From: Halothiobacillus sp.
GTDB taxonomy: Bacteria; Pseudomonadota; Gammaproteobacteria; Halothiobacillales; Halothiobacillaceae
Assembly (NCBI GenBank): GCA_023255735.1
Contig: JAGDVP010000026.1
Span: 1 to 48,763, forward strand
Direction of reading: 5' to 3'
Length of the DNA stretch: 48,763 nt
The number at the start of each line of letters is the position of its first letter. The stretch's first letter is position 1. Below the pieces are notes generated by a model, which was not told the DNA's origin, made no database searches, and saw only the letters and a program-made list of their open reading frames with translations. A program made the translations under genes and the position numbers. Positions 24,045 through 35,989 of the stretch are shown in pieces.

Positions 24045-24744
24045 TTCCACCAATCCGCAGATAGCGACGCCAGAGAAGCTGGCTCAGCGGTTGGGGGTTC
24101 AGTTTGCGCAACCGCAGTTGCTGGAAATGGCGCTGCGGCACCGTTCGGCAGGTCACGTCAACAATGAACGGCTCGAATTTTTGGGCGATTCGATTTTGAA
24201 TATGGTGATTGCAGAACGCTTGTATCACTTGCATGCATCGGCGCCCGAGGGCGAGCTTTCCAGGTGGCGTGCGAGTTTAGTGCGCGAGGAAAGTTTGGCG
24301 GTAATTGCCCGCGAGTTGTCTTTGGGTTCCTACTTGGTGTTGGGCTCGGGGGAGCTTAAAAGCGGCGGGTTTCGGCGTGATTCGATTTTGGCAGATGCTT
24401 TGGAGGCGACAATCGGGGCGGTGTATCTTGATCAAGGGTTTGCCGTTGCCAAAACCATGCTTGAGCGCCTGTTTGAGCCAATGCTGACCCATTTACCTGA
24501 TGCAGCGAGCTTAAAAGATCCTAAAACCCGCCTGCAAGAGTTCCTGCAAAGCGCCAAACGCGAGCTCCCCACGTACGAGGTCAGCGATACGAGGGGGCAA
24601 GCGCATAAACAAGTATTTGAAGTGACCTGCCATTTGGCCGATTCGGCGCAAACCGCCCTCGGGCGCGGAAGTTCACGGCGCAAAGCAGAGCAGGCGGCGG
24701 CTGAACGCATGTATGCCCTGCTCACGCATCCCAAAAATGAGTAA
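24031..24744 (+). CDS. rnc: ribonuclease III
   Basis: The 237-residue protein has the RNase III domain with NNERLEFLGDSILNMVIAERLY (signature with catalytic E and D), ADALEATIGAVYLD (second acidic pair) and a C-terminal double-stranded RNA-binding domain (about 165-235, PKTRLQEFLQS ... SSRRKAEQAAAERMY). It processes rRNA precursors and structured mRNAs. It starts inside the end of the DUF4845 gene and is followed 20 bp later by era, the conserved rnc-era pair. Confidence 0.96.
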   Translation: MLALNSTNPQIATPEKLAQRLGVQFAQPQLLEMALRHRSAGHVNNERLEFLGDSILNMVIAERLYHLHASAPEGELSRWRASLVREESLAVIARELSLGSYLVLGSGELKSGGFRRDSILADALEATIGAVYLDQGFAVAKTMLERLFEPMLTHLPDAASLKDPKTRLQEFLQSAKRELPTYEVSDTRGQAHKQVFEVTCHLADSAQTALGRGSSRRKAEQAAAERMYALLTHPKNE

Positions 24745-24764
24745 TTTTTTGACCTGGCTCGTGC

Positions 24765-25745
24765 ATGGTTCTCAAGGATAACCCCTCGCTTATGAATGAT
24801 GAATTCCCGCTTGAGCCCCATCTACGCTTGCCGCAAGCGCAAGGCTTAAACAAAGAGCCACGCTTTGGGCAAGTGGCGATTGTTGGGCGCCCCAATGTGG
24901 GTAAATCAAGCTTATTGAATCGCTTGGTAGGCCAAAAAATTAGCATTACAGCTCCCAAGCCGCAAACCACCCGCCACCGCATTACGGGTATTTTGAGTGA
25001 AACGCGTGGGCAAATTGTGTTTGTAGATACCCCGGGCATCCATCAGGGTGGCGCTGATGCGCTCAATCGCCAGCTCAATCGAACCGCGCGCAGCGGATTT
25101 GATGGCGTTGATTTGGTTTTGTTTGTGGTGCAGGCCGGGCGATTCAATGAAGAAGATGCCGCAGTTTTAAGCTTAATCCAAGCATCTTCATTGCCTGTGA
25201 TTTTATTAATTAATAAAATCGATTTAATCCGAGATAAGGCGGAGCTGTTCCCATTTCTTGCTGCCATGCAAGCGCGGCATGAGTTTCTTGCGCTGTATCC
25301 AATCTCGGCTCGGCGTGATCGTGGATTTGATGGTTTACTCGATTTATTGTTTAAGCATATGCCCGCGGGCGAGCCTGCGTACGATCCTAGCGAGGTAACG
25401 ACCATTACCACGCGCTTTATGGCGGCAGAAATTATTCGGGAAAAACTTGCCCGTCTTTTGCACGATGAATTGCCCTACAAGACAACGGTTCTGATTGAGC
25501 GCTTTGATGAAAGCCCGGACTTAACGGAAATTGATGGGATAATTTATGTTGCAAGAGAGAGCCAAAAAGGCATTGTGATTGGTACCGGCGGCGCCAAATT
25601 AAAAGAAATTGGTGTGCAGGCACGGCATGATTTAGAGCAGCTGCTCGATACCAAGGTGATGCTGCGCCTCTGGGCTAAAGTGCGTGAAGATTGGGCTGAT
25701 GATGAACGGGCAGTTCAATCGCTTGGGTATCAGTTGCCCGAGTAA
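24765..25745 (+). CDS. era: GTPase Era (30S subunit maturation)
   Basis: G1 GRPNVGKSS, G2 around PQTTRHRI, G3 DTPGIH and G4 NKID are all present, then a KH domain (HDELPYKTTVLIERF ... GIVIGTGGAKLKEIGVQARHDLEQLL). Era binds the 3' end of 16S rRNA and guides 30S assembly. The start is unclear: ATG at 24765 has no good ribosome site, and ATG at 24792 (MNDEFPLEP) has AAGGA about 13 bases before it. Either adds an N-terminal leader of 20-30 residues over E. coli Era. Confidence 0.95.
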   Translation: MVLKDNPSLMNDEFPLEPHLRLPQAQGLNKEPRFGQVAIVGRPNVGKSSLLNRLVGQKISITAPKPQTTRHRITGILSETRGQIVFVDTPGIHQGGADALNRQLNRTARSGFDGVDLVLFVVQAGRFNEEDAAVLSLIQASSLPVILLINKIDLIRDKAELFPFLAAMQARHEFLALYPISARRDRGFDGLLDLLFKHMPAGEPAYDPSEVTTITTRFMAAEIIREKLARLLHDELPYKTTVLIERFDESPDLTEIDGIIYVARESQKGIVIGTGGAKLKEIGVQARHDLEQLLDTKVMLRLWAKVREDWADDERAVQSLGYQLPE

Positions 25746-25773
25746 CTACCTAACAATCAATCAAGGTGAATTT

Positions 25774-26481
25774 GTGGGCATTGCCGCATTTGTGCTGCAT
25801 ACACGACCCTGGCGCGATACGAGCCTTATGGTGGATTGGCTAACCCTTGATCATGGCTGGATAACCACCGTACAGCGCGGCGCTCGCCAGATAGGCAAAA
25901 AATCGCCCCCAAGGCCGATGGCGTTTCATCCCTTAACGCTGCACCTGGTCGGCCGCGGCGCGCTTAAAACCGCAACGCAAATCGAGCCGCTTAGCCGCCC
26001 TCATTGGTTAAAAGGTCAGGCATTAGCGGTTGGGTTTTATTTGAATGAGTTGCTGCTACGCGCACTTCACCGCGAGGCACCGGTGCCCGAGCTGTTTTAC
26101 AGCTATGCCCAAACCCTTGAGGCATTGACGCAGCCGGCGGTTGAGTTTGGGGGGCTGATTCGCCGATTTGAGCGTGCGTTGCTGGATGAATTAGGCGTTG
26201 GCATTGATTGGCAGGCCACGGCTGATTCGGGCGAGGCTATCCTTCTAGATCAGTTGTATACCCTTGATGCCGAGGTGGGTATCTTGCGCAATAACACGGG
26301 CAAATTTTCGGTAACAGGGCGCGTGTTGCATGCCATAGCTGAGCATTTACCGCTTGAAACCGCTCAAGACCGCCGAAGTGCCCGCGATGTGATGCATTAT
26401 TTGCTGCGCCCCCATGTGGGGTCGGCCGTGTTTCATAGCCGTGCCCTATGGCAATCGGGCACACCGCCGGAGGGTGCGTAA
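25774..26481 (+). CDS. recO: DNA repair protein RecO
   Basis: Starting at GTG 25774 the protein reads MGIAAFVLHTRPWRDTSLMVDWLTLDHG, the typical OB-fold N-terminus of RecO, then RGARQIGKK and the helical C-terminal domain with YLNELLLRALHREAPVPELFYSYAQTL. RecO works with RecR to load RecA onto SSB-coated DNA. The frame is open upstream to 25684 inside era, but GTG 25774 with AAGG upstream gives the family N-terminus. The zinc-binding cysteines of some RecO proteins are absent. It lies in the rnc-era-recO-pdxJ order. Confidence 0.9.
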   Translation: MGIAAFVLHTRPWRDTSLMVDWLTLDHGWITTVQRGARQIGKKSPPRPMAFHPLTLHLVGRGALKTATQIEPLSRPHWLKGQALAVGFYLNELLLRALHREAPVPELFYSYAQTLEALTQPAVEFGGLIRRFERALLDELGVGIDWQATADSGEAILLDQLYTLDAEVGILRNNTGKFSVTGRVLHAIAEHLPLETAQDRRSARDVMHYLLRPHVGSAVFHSRALWQSGTPPEGA

Positions 26482-26553
26482 AACAAACGCCATAGAACAG
26501 GGGTTAAAATCCTCGCTAAACAATGAGTTAAATAGACACAGGATTAAATCACG

Positions 26554-27306
26554 ATGACCAATCGAATCACCTCGCAATTGCCTTTATTGGGCTTAAACAT
26601 CGATCACGTCGCAACCTTGCGCCAGGCGCGGGGCACCCGTTACCCAGATCCAGTCCACGCTGCATTATTAGCCGAGCAAGCCGGCGCTGATAGCATAACT
26701 CTGCATCTGCGCGAAGATCGGCGCCATATCCAAGATCGCGATGTGTTGCGTTTGCGGGATTTAATGCAAACTCGGATGAATTTGGAGATGGCCGTTACCG
26801 ATGAAATGATTGAGTTTGCGTGTCGCGTTAAACCGCATGATTGTTGTCTTGTGCCTGAGCGTCGTGAAGAGCTCACGACCGAAGGCGGGCTGGATGTGGC
26901 CGGTCAAATTGATCGAGTTCATGCCGCCTGCGACAAGCTTGGCGCCGCAGGTATTCGCGTATCGCTTTTTATTGATGCCGATCCCCGTCAAATTGATGCC
27001 GCCGTGGCCTGCGAGGCGCCCGTGATTGAATTGCACACCGGTCATTACGCCGATGCGACCGATGATGCGGTACAAAAAAAGATACTCGATGATTTAATTC
27101 GTGTGGCACGCGATGCAGCCGATGTGGGTTTGCAAGTAAATGCCGGGCACGGCTTGCATTATCACAATGTCCAAGCCATTGCGGCCATCCCGCAACTGGA
27201 TGAATTAAATATTGGCCATGCCATTATTGCTCGCGCCGTATTTGTCGGCTTGCCGCAAGCGATTAGCGATATGAAGCAGCTTTTACGTGCCGCCCGCCGC
27301 ATCTAA
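26554..27306 (+). CDS. pdxJ: pyridoxine 5'-phosphate synthase
   Basis: The 250-residue protein contains [70 protein letters not shown] and [12 protein letters not shown], all PdxJ blocks with active-site His and Glu. It condenses 1-deoxyxylulose-5-phosphate and 3-amino-2-oxopropyl phosphate to pyridoxine phosphate. Length matches E. coli PdxJ (243). It is followed 13 bp later by acpS, the conserved pair. Confidence 0.96.
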   Translation: MTNRITSQLPLLGLNIDHVATLRQARGTRYPDPVHAALLAEQAGADSITLHLREDRRHIQDRDVLRLRDLMQTRMNLEMAVTDEMIEFACRVKPHDCCLVPERREELTTEGGLDVAGQIDRVHAACDKLGAAGIRVSLFIDADPRQIDAAVACEAPVIELHTGHYADATDDAVQKKILDDLIRVARDAADVGLQVNAGHGLHYHNVQAIAAIPQLDELNIGHAIIARAVFVGLPQAISDMKQLLRAARRI

Positions 27307-27319
27307 ATTTAAACTCGGC

Positions 27320-27733
27320 ATGATTTTAGGCATTGGCACCGATTTAGTTGAAATTGCAAGGCTCGAACACGCTTATGCGCGCCATGGTGCGCGCTTGCTT
27401 TCGCGAATTTTAAGTGCGCGCGAGCGTGCGGATATGCCGCCGCCAGATTCCGTGCGTTTTGCCGCTTGGCTGGCCAAACGGTTCGCGGCGAAAGAGGCGG
27501 CCGTAAAAGCGTTGGGCACGGGCTTTCGCCATGGTATAACGCTCCACAATATTGAAACTCAACATACCGAATTTGGCGCACCTGTGCTGTGTTTCTCGGG
27601 TGCAGCGCACCGGCGCTTCCGGCAGCTAGGCGGGCATGCGGCGCATTTAAGCGTCAGCGATGAGCGCCAACATGCGCTGGCCTTTGTGGTGATTGAAGGC
27701 CAAATACCCCCAGATTCGCAGAGATCGGCTTAA
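27320..27733 (+). CDS. acpS: holo-[acyl-carrier-protein] synthase
   Basis: From ATG 27320 the 137-residue protein reads MILGIGTDLVEIARLEHAY (metal-binding Asp), then WLAKRFAAKEAAVKALGTGFRHGI (metal-binding Glu and CoA-binding region) and HLSVSDERQHALAFVVIE. It transfers phosphopantetheine from CoA to acyl carrier protein. An upstream in-frame ATG at 27287 lies inside pdxJ and gives no family-like residues. It is the last gene of the lepA-to-acpS run. Confidence 0.93.
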   Translation: MILGIGTDLVEIARLEHAYARHGARLLSRILSARERADMPPPDSVRFAAWLAKRFAAKEAAVKALGTGFRHGITLHNIETQHTEFGAPVLCFSGAAHRRFRQLGGHAAHLSVSDERQHALAFVVIEGQIPPDSQRSA

Positions 27734-27748
27734 ATCAATCGGTTAAAC

Positions 27749-27777
27749 TTGTTTTGTACAAGCGAACCCCGTAGAAT
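27749..27777 (+). promoter_or_regulatory. sigma-70 promoter for rpsF-rpsR-rplI
   Basis: TTGTTT (27749-27754), a 17-bp spacer and TAGAAT (27772-27777) lie just after acpS. Transcription should start near 27784, about 67 bases before the S6 start. The match to consensus is good and the spacing ideal. Confidence 0.6.
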
Positions 27778-27795
27778 GCCCACCTTCTTTCTCCT

Positions 27796-27832
27796 GCCTG
27801 ACCGTTACGCATACGGCAGGCTGCTTTTTTTT
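27796..27832 (+). promoter_or_regulatory. rpsF leader hairpin with U tract (candidate S6:S18 control or attenuator)
   Basis: In the short leader, GCCTG (27796-27800) pairs with CAGGC (27817-27821) and CCGT (27802-27805) with ACGG (27813-27816), leaving one bulged A. Eight T residues follow closely (27825-27832), 18 bases before the S6 start codon. It looks like a terminator placed downstream of the promoter. rpsF leaders of many bacteria bind the S6:S18 complex through a CCG-containing stem; whether this one does is not shown. It could also stop read-through from acpS. Confidence 0.5.
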
Positions 27833-27850
27833 CATCCACAGGAGCATTTT

Positions 27851-28276
27851 ATGCGTCACTATGAAATTGTGTTCATGGTCCATCCGGATCAAAGTGAACA
27901 AGTCCCCGCCATGATTGAACGCTATCGCGGCATTATCGAAAACGCCGGTGGCACCGTACACCGCTTGGAAGATTGGGGCCGTCGCCAACTGGCTTACCCC
28001 ATCAACAAACTCGTCAAAGCGCATTATGTCATGATGAACGTTGAAACCAACCAAGCCCCCTTAGCTGAGCTCGAAGAAGCCTTCCGCTTTAACGATGCCG
28101 TATTGCGTCACCTCACCAGCCGCGTTGATGCGGCGGTAACCGAGCAATCGATCATCATGCGTGAGCGTGATAGCGATCGTCGTCCGCGCCGTCGTGATGA
28201 TGAGGCCGATGAGCGGTTTGATCGTGATGAAGACGATCAGGTTGAACAAGACGACCGCGTCGAAGCCAGCGAATAA
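27851..28276 (+). CDS. rpsF: 30S ribosomal protein S6
   Basis: From ATG 27851 (after CAGGAG) the 141-residue protein begins [18 protein letters not shown] and has [30 protein letters not shown], the S6 core that binds S18 and 16S rRNA. The C-terminus is an extended acidic and arginine-rich tail (about 100-141, [20 protein letters not shown]), as in other gammaproteobacterial S6, where glutamates may be added. The frame is open upstream to 27749 through the promoter, which is not coding. Confidence 0.96.
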   Translation: MRHYEIVFMVHPDQSEQVPAMIERYRGIIENAGGTVHRLEDWGRRQLAYPINKLVKAHYVMMNVETNQAPLAELEEAFRFNDAVLRHLTSRVDAAVTEQSIIMRERDSDRRPRRRDDEADERFDRDEDDQVEQDDRVEASE

Positions 28277-28306
28277 GCCGATTTCTCAGATTTAAGGGAG
28301 TACACC

Positions 28307-28531
28307 ATGTCACGTTTTTTCCGTCGCAAGCGTTTTTGCCGTTTCACTGCTGAAAAAGTAGTGCAGATTGATTACAAAGATCTCGATACCTTAAAACAAT
28401 ACTTGTCTGAAACCGGCAAGATTGTTCCTGCCCGGGTGACCGGTACCGCCGCGCGGTACCAGCGTCAACTCCAAACTGCGATTAAGCGCGCCCGCTTCCT
28501 CGCGTTGTTGCCTTTTACCGATCGTCATTGA
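28307..28531 (+). CDS. rpsR: 30S ribosomal protein S18
   Basis: The 74-residue basic protein [13 protein letters not shown] ... [53 protein letters not shown] is S18 over its full length. It forms a dimer with S6 in the 30S platform. AAGGGAG precedes the start by six bases. The spacing within rpsF-rpsR-rplI is standard; no priB gene is present between rpsF and rpsR. Confidence 0.97.
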   Translation: MSRFFRRKRFCRFTAEKVVQIDYKDLDTLKQYLSETGKIVPARVTGTAARYQRQLQTAIKRARFLALLPFTDRH

Positions 28532-28572
28532 TTGGCGTATTAGGTCTGGCATAATAATTATAGGAATGCATC

Positions 28573-29025
28573 ATGCAAGTTATTTTGTTAAACAAAGTTG
28601 AAAATTTAGGCACCTTAGGCGATGTGGTGAATGTGCGTGCAGGTTATGCCCGCAATTTCCTGATTCCTTACGGTAAAGCCACCGCAGCAACCAAGGCGAA
28701 CTTAGCCGAGTTTGAAGCGCGTCGGGCAGAGCTTGAACGTCAGGCGAATGAAAATATGGCCGCTGCCGTAGCGCAAGCCGAGAAATTGGCGCAAGCGGCT
28801 GTCACCATCGCGGTGAAAGCTGGCGCAGAAGGTAAGTTGTTCGGTTCCGTTGGCACCGCTGAAATTGCGCAAGCCGTGACTAGCGTTCATGGCGTGGTTA
28901 TTGAAAAACGCCAAGTGCGTTTGCCGGCAGGTGCTTTGCGCGCCATTGGTGAATTTGATGTGACCTTGCATTTGCATACGGATGTGGATGTCGTCATCAA
29001 AGTCATTGTGATCGGCGAAGAATAA
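28573..29025 (+). CDS. rplI: 50S ribosomal protein L9
   Basis: The 150-residue protein begins [36 protein letters not shown], the L9 N-terminal domain. A long connecting helix ([21 protein letters not shown]) and the C-terminal domain with [16 protein letters not shown] follow. It binds 23S rRNA near L1. It ends the ribosomal protein operon, with a strong terminator 80 bp on. Confidence 0.97.
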   Translation: MQVILLNKVENLGTLGDVVNVRAGYARNFLIPYGKATAATKANLAEFEARRAELERQANENMAAAVAQAEKLAQAAVTIAVKAGAEGKLFGSVGTAEIAQAVTSVHGVVIEKRQVRLPAGALRAIGEFDVTLHLHTDVDVVIKVIVIGEE

Positions 29026-29103
29026 GACGCTCTTAATTCATAACTCCCGCCGATCCCGATTCGGCAATGGGGATTATGTTCTAGGTCGATTTACGCCCAG
29101 TTT

Positions 29104-29137
29104 AAAAAGCCAGTCAGAATTTTGCTGATTGGCTTTT
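29104..29137 (+). terminator. rho-independent terminator after rplI
   Basis: AAAAAGCCAGTCAG pairs with CTGATTGGCTTTTTT around a 7-base loop (one G-U pair), ending in six T residues. The A-tract on the 5' side makes it symmetrical, so it may also serve the minus-strand lipoprotein gene that ends at 29199. Confidence 0.85.
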
Positions 29138-29198
29138 TTGTTGCGGACACCATCGCCGGCGCGCTAGGCCGCCCGTGGGTGAGCGTGGGTTTTTGCGC

Positions 29199-29363
29199 TT
29201 AATTGAGTTTTTTGGTGTAAGAAGAATTAATTTGTCCGTAAATCGTGGGGCCTTCACTGGCCGACGCATTCGCGGGCGAACCTGTGCCTAACCGCGCGCT
29301 GGATGCGCAGCCAGCCTGTGAAAGTGCCATAGTGATTAGGGCGATTAAAACAAATGGCTTCAA
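29199..29363 (-). CDS. small lipoprotein of unknown function (54 residues)
   Basis: The protein starts at TTG 29363, six bases after GAGGG. It has a signal MKPFVLIALITMALSQAGC with a lipobox (SQAGC, C19). The mature part is only 36 residues: SSARLGTGSPANASASEGPTIYGQINSSYTKKLN without its first cysteine. Upstream in-frame ATGs (to 29426) would spoil the signal peptide and overlap the next gene. It lies 25 bp downstream of the unknown 127-residue gene on the same strand. I do not recognise its family. Confidence 0.6.
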   Translation of the reverse strand: MKPFVLIALITMALSQAGCASSARLGTGSPANASASEGPTIYGQINSSYTKKLN

Positions 29364-29388
29364 AAAATACCCTCTACAACAACGGTGG

Positions 29389-29772
29389 CTAGGGATGATT
29401 GTGCCGAGCATCATCGCGCAGCGCATTTAATTCAACATCGGTTTTATCGGCAATAGAAAGCAATTTAACGGCTAAATCGGCTTCAATTTTTTTCCATTCC
29501 GCCGCAAACCCCTCTTTATCGTGCCTCAAGGTGGTTTTGGCCTTAGCGATGTCCAAGCGCAAGGTGTCTACCAAATCGGGGTGGTATTCATGCGGTGCTA
29601 ATTTTGAATTGGCGGCATTAATCACGGCGTTGGTGTCGGTATCAAGACCGTGTTGCTCGTTATCGAGCAAATGCGCGTAAATGCCGCCAAGCCAATGATA
29701 ATAGGCGTTCGATAGAGCGGTTGGTTTGGGGTTAACTTGCGTATTGGGTTCCGGGTTTGTCTCTGATGCCAT
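29389..29772 (-). CDS. hypothetical protein, 127 residues, soluble and helical
   Basis: I do not recognise this protein. It begins MASETNPEPNTQVNPKPTALS, a proline-rich lead. Likely helical segments with many charged residues follow (NAYYHWLGGIYAHLLDNEQ, DLVDTLRLDIAKAKTTLRHD, GFAAEWKKIEADLAVKLLS). There is no signal peptide, membrane segment or cysteine. Its order of helices faintly recalls DUF1451-type proteins, but no zinc ribbon is present. It is co-directional with the 54-residue lipoprotein gene and divergent from leuS across 140 bp. Confidence 0.65.
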   Translation of the reverse strand: MASETNPEPNTQVNPKPTALSNAYYHWLGGIYAHLLDNEQHGLDTDTNAVINAANSKLAPHEYHPDLVDTLRLDIAKAKTTLRHDKEGFAAEWKKIEADLAVKLLSIADKTDVELNALRDDARHNHP

Positions 29773-29900
29773 GATGCGCTCCTGTATTTTGGGAAATTAG
29801 CATACACCTTTGCTCATCTTTTTGGCGCAGTGCGGCGGGTTTTTGGGGCGTGGCACGCGATTTCGGGTATCCTAAGCGACCTATTTTTGATTCAACCTAA

Positions 29901-32369
<2,469 letters not shown>

Positions 32370-32400
32370 GCGCGTGTTTCGATTTGAGACTCTACAATTT

Positions 32401-32946
32401 ATGTCATCAAAGATAATAGCGCTTGCCTTATTGATGCTGGCATTAAGCCTCTCGGCTTGCGGTTACCATCTGCGCGGTGTCACCGCACTTAACCCAGTGT
32501 ATGCAAAAGTATTCGTACAAGGCATGAGCGAAAGCGACCCGGTGTATCAGCAATTGCAGTATTTATTTCAAAATACGCAAAGCCAATTAGTGCGCGATCC
32601 AAAGCGTGCGACAGCCACACTCGTTATCGATAAAAATCAAGTGATTCAGCGCGTCGCGGTGGTTACACCGCAAGCCAGTGTTCAGCAATATGAGTTATAT
32701 CAACAAATTAAATATCATATCGAGCTGCCCGATGGCCGAAGTACAGAGCCTCAAACCCTAGGACGAGCACTAAACTATAACTACGATCCGGTGGGCGTTT
32801 TGGCCTCAACGGGCAATCAGCAACAAATTGCGCAAGAGTTGGCGCAATCGCTTGCCCAGTTATTGTTTTATCGCTTAAGCGCGCCGATTTCTGCGGCAAA
32901 GCCCAAAGACGCAGCGCAAGGGGCATCTGAAGCGGTGCAGCCCTAA
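32401..32946 (+). CDS. lptE: LPS-assembly lipoprotein LptE
   Basis: From ATG 32401 the protein has a lipoprotein signal MSSKIIALALLMLALSLSAC (lipobox LSAC, C20) followed at once by GYHLRG, the invariant LptE start. TLVIDKNQVIQRVAVVTPQASVQQYELYQQIKYHI matches the core. LptE plugs the LptD outer-membrane channel for lipopolysaccharide. A GTG at 32374 is an alternative start that would add nine residues. The leuS-lptE-holA order is conserved in gammaproteobacteria. Confidence 0.9.
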   Translation: MSSKIIALALLMLALSLSACGYHLRGVTALNPVYAKVFVQGMSESDPVYQQLQYLFQNTQSQLVRDPKRATATLVIDKNQVIQRVAVVTPQASVQQYELYQQIKYHIELPDGRSTEPQTLGRALNYNYDPVGVLASTGNQQQIAQELAQSLAQLLFYRLSAPISAAKPKDAAQGASEAVQP

Positions 32947-32947
32947 G

Positions 32948-33964
32948 GTGAACTTAACCCCAGAACAGCTTAAAGCTGCGCTCGAAAAACGCATCGACGC
33001 ACTCTATGTGTTTGTTGGTGATGAAGCCTTGTTGCTGGATGAAGCGCGCCAAGCGGTGATAAATCAAGCGCGCAAAGCCCACGTGGGTGAGCGATTGCGT
33101 TTTGAAACCGATGCCCGCTTTGATTGGCAATCACTTAACCACATCAGCGCGAATTTATCGCTTTTTGCCGAGCGGCGCTTAATTGATTTACGCATTCCCA
33201 CCGGCAAGCCCGGCAAAGAAGGGGCTGAGTTTTTAAAATCCCTTGCGGTCAGTCAAAGTCAAGCGGCCAGTGCATCTGCCGATATTTGGGTGATTAGTTT
33301 GCCCAAATTAGATAGCGCTGCGCAAAAAACGGTTTGGTTTACTGCGCTAAGCCAAGCGGCTACCACCGTGATTTTTTGGCCTGTCCCCTTACGTGATTTA
33401 CCGCGCTGGATCGAAAACAGGGGGCTGACCTTGGGGTTGCAACTTGATCCCGATGCGGCAAAGCTCATTGCTGATCGGGTCGAGGGCAATTTACTGGCCG
33501 CCAAGCAAGAGTTGGATAAACTCAGTTTACTGAATTTACCGAACCCGATTACAGCGCCAAGTTTGCTTGCAACTATCATGGATCAGTCGCGGTTTAACCC
33601 GTTTGATTTAAGCGATGCGTTATTGGCAGGAGATCGAGCGCGGGCGGCGCATTTGCTCGCTCGCCTGCGCGAAGAGGGTGCTGAAGTCATTTTGATTTTA
33701 TGGGTCATAAGCCGAGAATTGCGCTTACTGGCGAGCTTGGATGACCCCGCAGCGATGGAGCGCTTGCCTGTTCCTAAGGGACGAAAACCCCTGTATGCCC
33801 GTGCTGCAAGACGGGCGCCCAGTAGCCACTGGCTAAAATTATTGGGGCGCTGCGCCCAAATTGATCGCAGCATTAAAGGCGTGGCACAGGGCGAGCCTTG
33901 GCAAATGCTGGATCGGCTGGTGCTGGCAGCCTGTGGGCGCGGCTTGGGGGCGCGGGCGGGTTAA
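32948..33964 (+). CDS. holA: DNA polymerase III subunit delta
   Basis: The 338-residue protein starts at GTG 32948, one base after lptE. It reads [38 protein letters not shown], then [18 protein letters not shown] and [18 protein letters not shown], which are HolA blocks, with the C-terminal helical collar domain. Delta opens the beta clamp within the clamp loader. Length equals E. coli HolA (343). Confidence 0.93.
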   Translation: MNLTPEQLKAALEKRIDALYVFVGDEALLLDEARQAVINQARKAHVGERLRFETDARFDWQSLNHISANLSLFAERRLIDLRIPTGKPGKEGAEFLKSLAVSQSQAASASADIWVISLPKLDSAAQKTVWFTALSQAATTVIFWPVPLRDLPRWIENRGLTLGLQLDPDAAKLIADRVEGNLLAAKQELDKLSLLNLPNPITAPSLLATIMDQSRFNPFDLSDALLAGDRARAAHLLARLREEGAEVILILWVISRELRLLASLDDPAAMERLPVPKGRKPLYARAARRAPSSHWLKLLGRCAQIDRSIKGVAQGEPWQMLDRLVLAACGRGLGARAG

Positions 33965-34002
33965 TTCTCAGTAAAAGATATATTAGAAATAAAGGGTTAA
34001 TT

Positions 34003-35274
34003 ATGAATAATGATCAAGAACTTGAAGCGCTTATGCATAAGCTCGGCCATGCCGCGAGGCAGGCATCGCGGCAATTGGCTCGGGTGACGACAGCCGATAA
34101 AAATCGCGCCTTATTGGCCATTGCTGAGGCATTAGAGGAGTCCGCGCCGGCGCTTTTGGCCGCCAATGCGGTTGATATTGCCAATGCGCGCGCGCGGGGG
34201 CTAGATGCCGCCATGATTGATCGGCTGATGTTAAGCCCCCAAGGGATAGAGCACATGGCCGAGGGTGTGCGGCAGGTGGCCAACTTGCCCGATCCGGTGG
34301 GTGAGATTACCAATATGGTGTTTCGCCCCACGGGGATTCAAGTGGGGCAAATGCGCGTGCCTTTGGGGGTGGTGGGCATCATTTATGAATCGCGACCGAA
34401 TGTCACCATTGATGCGGCGGCGCTGTGTTTGAAATCTGGTAATGCCACTATTTTGCGCGGCGGCTCTGAGGTGGCGGCGACCAATGTAGCGCTGGCCGAC
34501 TGCATTCGGCAGGGGTTAGCTGCGGGTGATTTGCCCGTGGATGCCGTGCAAATTGTGCCGACCCAAAATCGAGCGGCGGTATCACTCATGCTGGGCTTGT
34601 ATCAATTTATTGATGTGATGATTCCCCGGGGCGGCAAAGGGTTGGTTGAGCTTGTGACTAATCAGGCAAAAATGCCGGTTATCAAGCATTTAGATGGGGT
34701 TTGTCATGTGTTTGTTGATGAGGCGGCCGCGTTAAATAAAGCCGTCGCGGTGGCGGTAAATGCCAAAACCCACCGATACGGCGTGTGTAATGCCATGGAA
34801 ACTTTGCTGGTTCATGCCGCCGTTGCGGCGCAATTTTTGCCAATGATTGCGCCCCTTTATTTTGAAAAAGGGGTTGAGCTGCGCGGCTGCCCCCGCACGC
34901 AGGCTATTTTAGGACCCACGATAAATGCGGCCACAGTTGATGATTGGACTGCCGAGTATTTAGGCCCCATTCTTGCCGTGCGCGTGGTGGATACGCTCGA
35001 TGAGGCAATTAACCACATAGAAACCTATGGTTCGCACCATACCGATGCCATCATCACGGAAAATTTCACAACCGCGCGGCGCTTTTTGCGTGAGGTGGAT
35101 TCGGCCTCGGTGATGGTGAATGCCTCGACCCGTTTTGCCGATGGGTTTGAATATGGGCTGGGCGCAGAGATTGGCATTTCGACCGATAAAATTCATGCCC
35201 GCGGGCCTGTGGGGTTGCTGGGCTTAACCTCGAATAAATATATTGTCTTGGGCGATGGGCACATTCGTGTTTGA
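34003..35274 (+). CDS. proA: gamma-glutamyl phosphate reductase
   Basis: The 423-residue protein from ATG 34003 (AAAGGG upstream) contains [63 protein letters not shown] and the catalytic cysteine in [15 protein letters not shown]. It reduces gamma-glutamyl phosphate to the semialdehyde in proline synthesis. The frame is open upstream to 33898 inside holA, but those residues do not match the family. Confidence 0.96.
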   Translation: MNNDQELEALMHKLGHAARQASRQLARVTTADKNRALLAIAEALEESAPALLAANAVDIANARARGLDAAMIDRLMLSPQGIEHMAEGVRQVANLPDPVGEITNMVFRPTGIQVGQMRVPLGVVGIIYESRPNVTIDAAALCLKSGNATILRGGSEVAATNVALADCIRQGLAAGDLPVDAVQIVPTQNRAAVSLMLGLYQFIDVMIPRGGKGLVELVTNQAKMPVIKHLDGVCHVFVDEAAALNKAVAVAVNAKTHRYGVCNAMETLLVHAAVAAQFLPMIAPLYFEKGVELRGCPRTQAILGPTINAATVDDWTAEYLGPILAVRVVDTLDEAINHIETYGSHHTDAIITENFTTARRFLREVDSASVMVNASTRFADGFEYGLGAEIGISTDKIHARGPVGLLGLTSNKYIVLGDGHIRV

Positions 35275-35278
35275 GCCG

Positions 35279-35956
35279 ATGCCACCTCAGCCCCAACCGC
35301 TACTGGGTATTTTGGGGGGTACGTTTGATCCCATCCACTTAGGGCATTTGCGCTTGGCGCAAGAAATGCGTGAGGCACTGAATTTGGCGCGCGTGCATTT
35401 TGTGCCGGCGGCCATTCCCCCGCACCGTGCGCAACCGGCGCTGTCGGCGGCGTCTCGGTTTGAGCTGGTGCGCTTGGCGATTGCAGATCAGCCGGCATTT
35501 ATGGCCGATCCGCGCGAACTTAATCGCGCGGGCGCCTCGTATACCATTGATACCTTGCAATCATTGCATGCCGATTTCCCATCCCATCACCTGGTGCTCA
35601 TTTTGGGAATGGATGCGTTTAATGGCCTTGCGCAATGGCATCGCTGGATCGAGCTTTTTGATTGGGCGCATTTAGCGGTAGCCAGTCGCCCGGGCGCGTC
35701 TTTAAGCGAGGGCGCGGCGCGTTTATTGGCCGAGCGCAGCCTGAACCCTGCCGAGTTGCCTTTTAAGCGGGCAGGCGGCATTGTCTCATTACCCATTACC
35801 CGCCTCGATATTTCTGCCACGGCCATTCGCAGCGCGCTGATGGCGCAACGCTCTGTGCGTTATCTTGTGCCAGAATGTTTGTTAAACCCCCTGCACGTGC
35901 ATTATTCTGAAGCCAATTTCGGCGCATCATTAGCCCATCAATCGGCTGATGCATGA
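35279..35956 (+). CDS. nadD: nicotinate-nucleotide adenylyltransferase
   Basis: The protein has LLGILGGTFDPIHLGHLRLAQEMRE with the HxGH nucleotidyltransferase motif, VPAAIPPHR and ISATAIRSAL (the SxTxxR motif). It joins ATP and nicotinate mononucleotide to give deamido-NAD, a later step of the NAD pathway begun by nadB in this window. ATG 35279 is four bases after proA; ATG 35255 inside proA is an alternative. The order proA-nadD-rsfS-rlmH is standard. Confidence 0.93.
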   Translation: MPPQPQPLLGILGGTFDPIHLGHLRLAQEMREALNLARVHFVPAAIPPHRAQPALSAASRFELVRLAIADQPAFMADPRELNRAGASYTIDTLQSLHADFPSHHLVLILGMDAFNGLAQWHRWIELFDWAHLAVASRPGASLSEGAARLLAERSLNPAELPFKRAGGIVSLPITRLDISATAIRSALMAQRSVRYLVPECLLNPLHVHYSEANFGASLAHQSADA

Positions 35957-35989
35957 GCTATTTATCCATTTAAATCAAAAAGTTGAACC

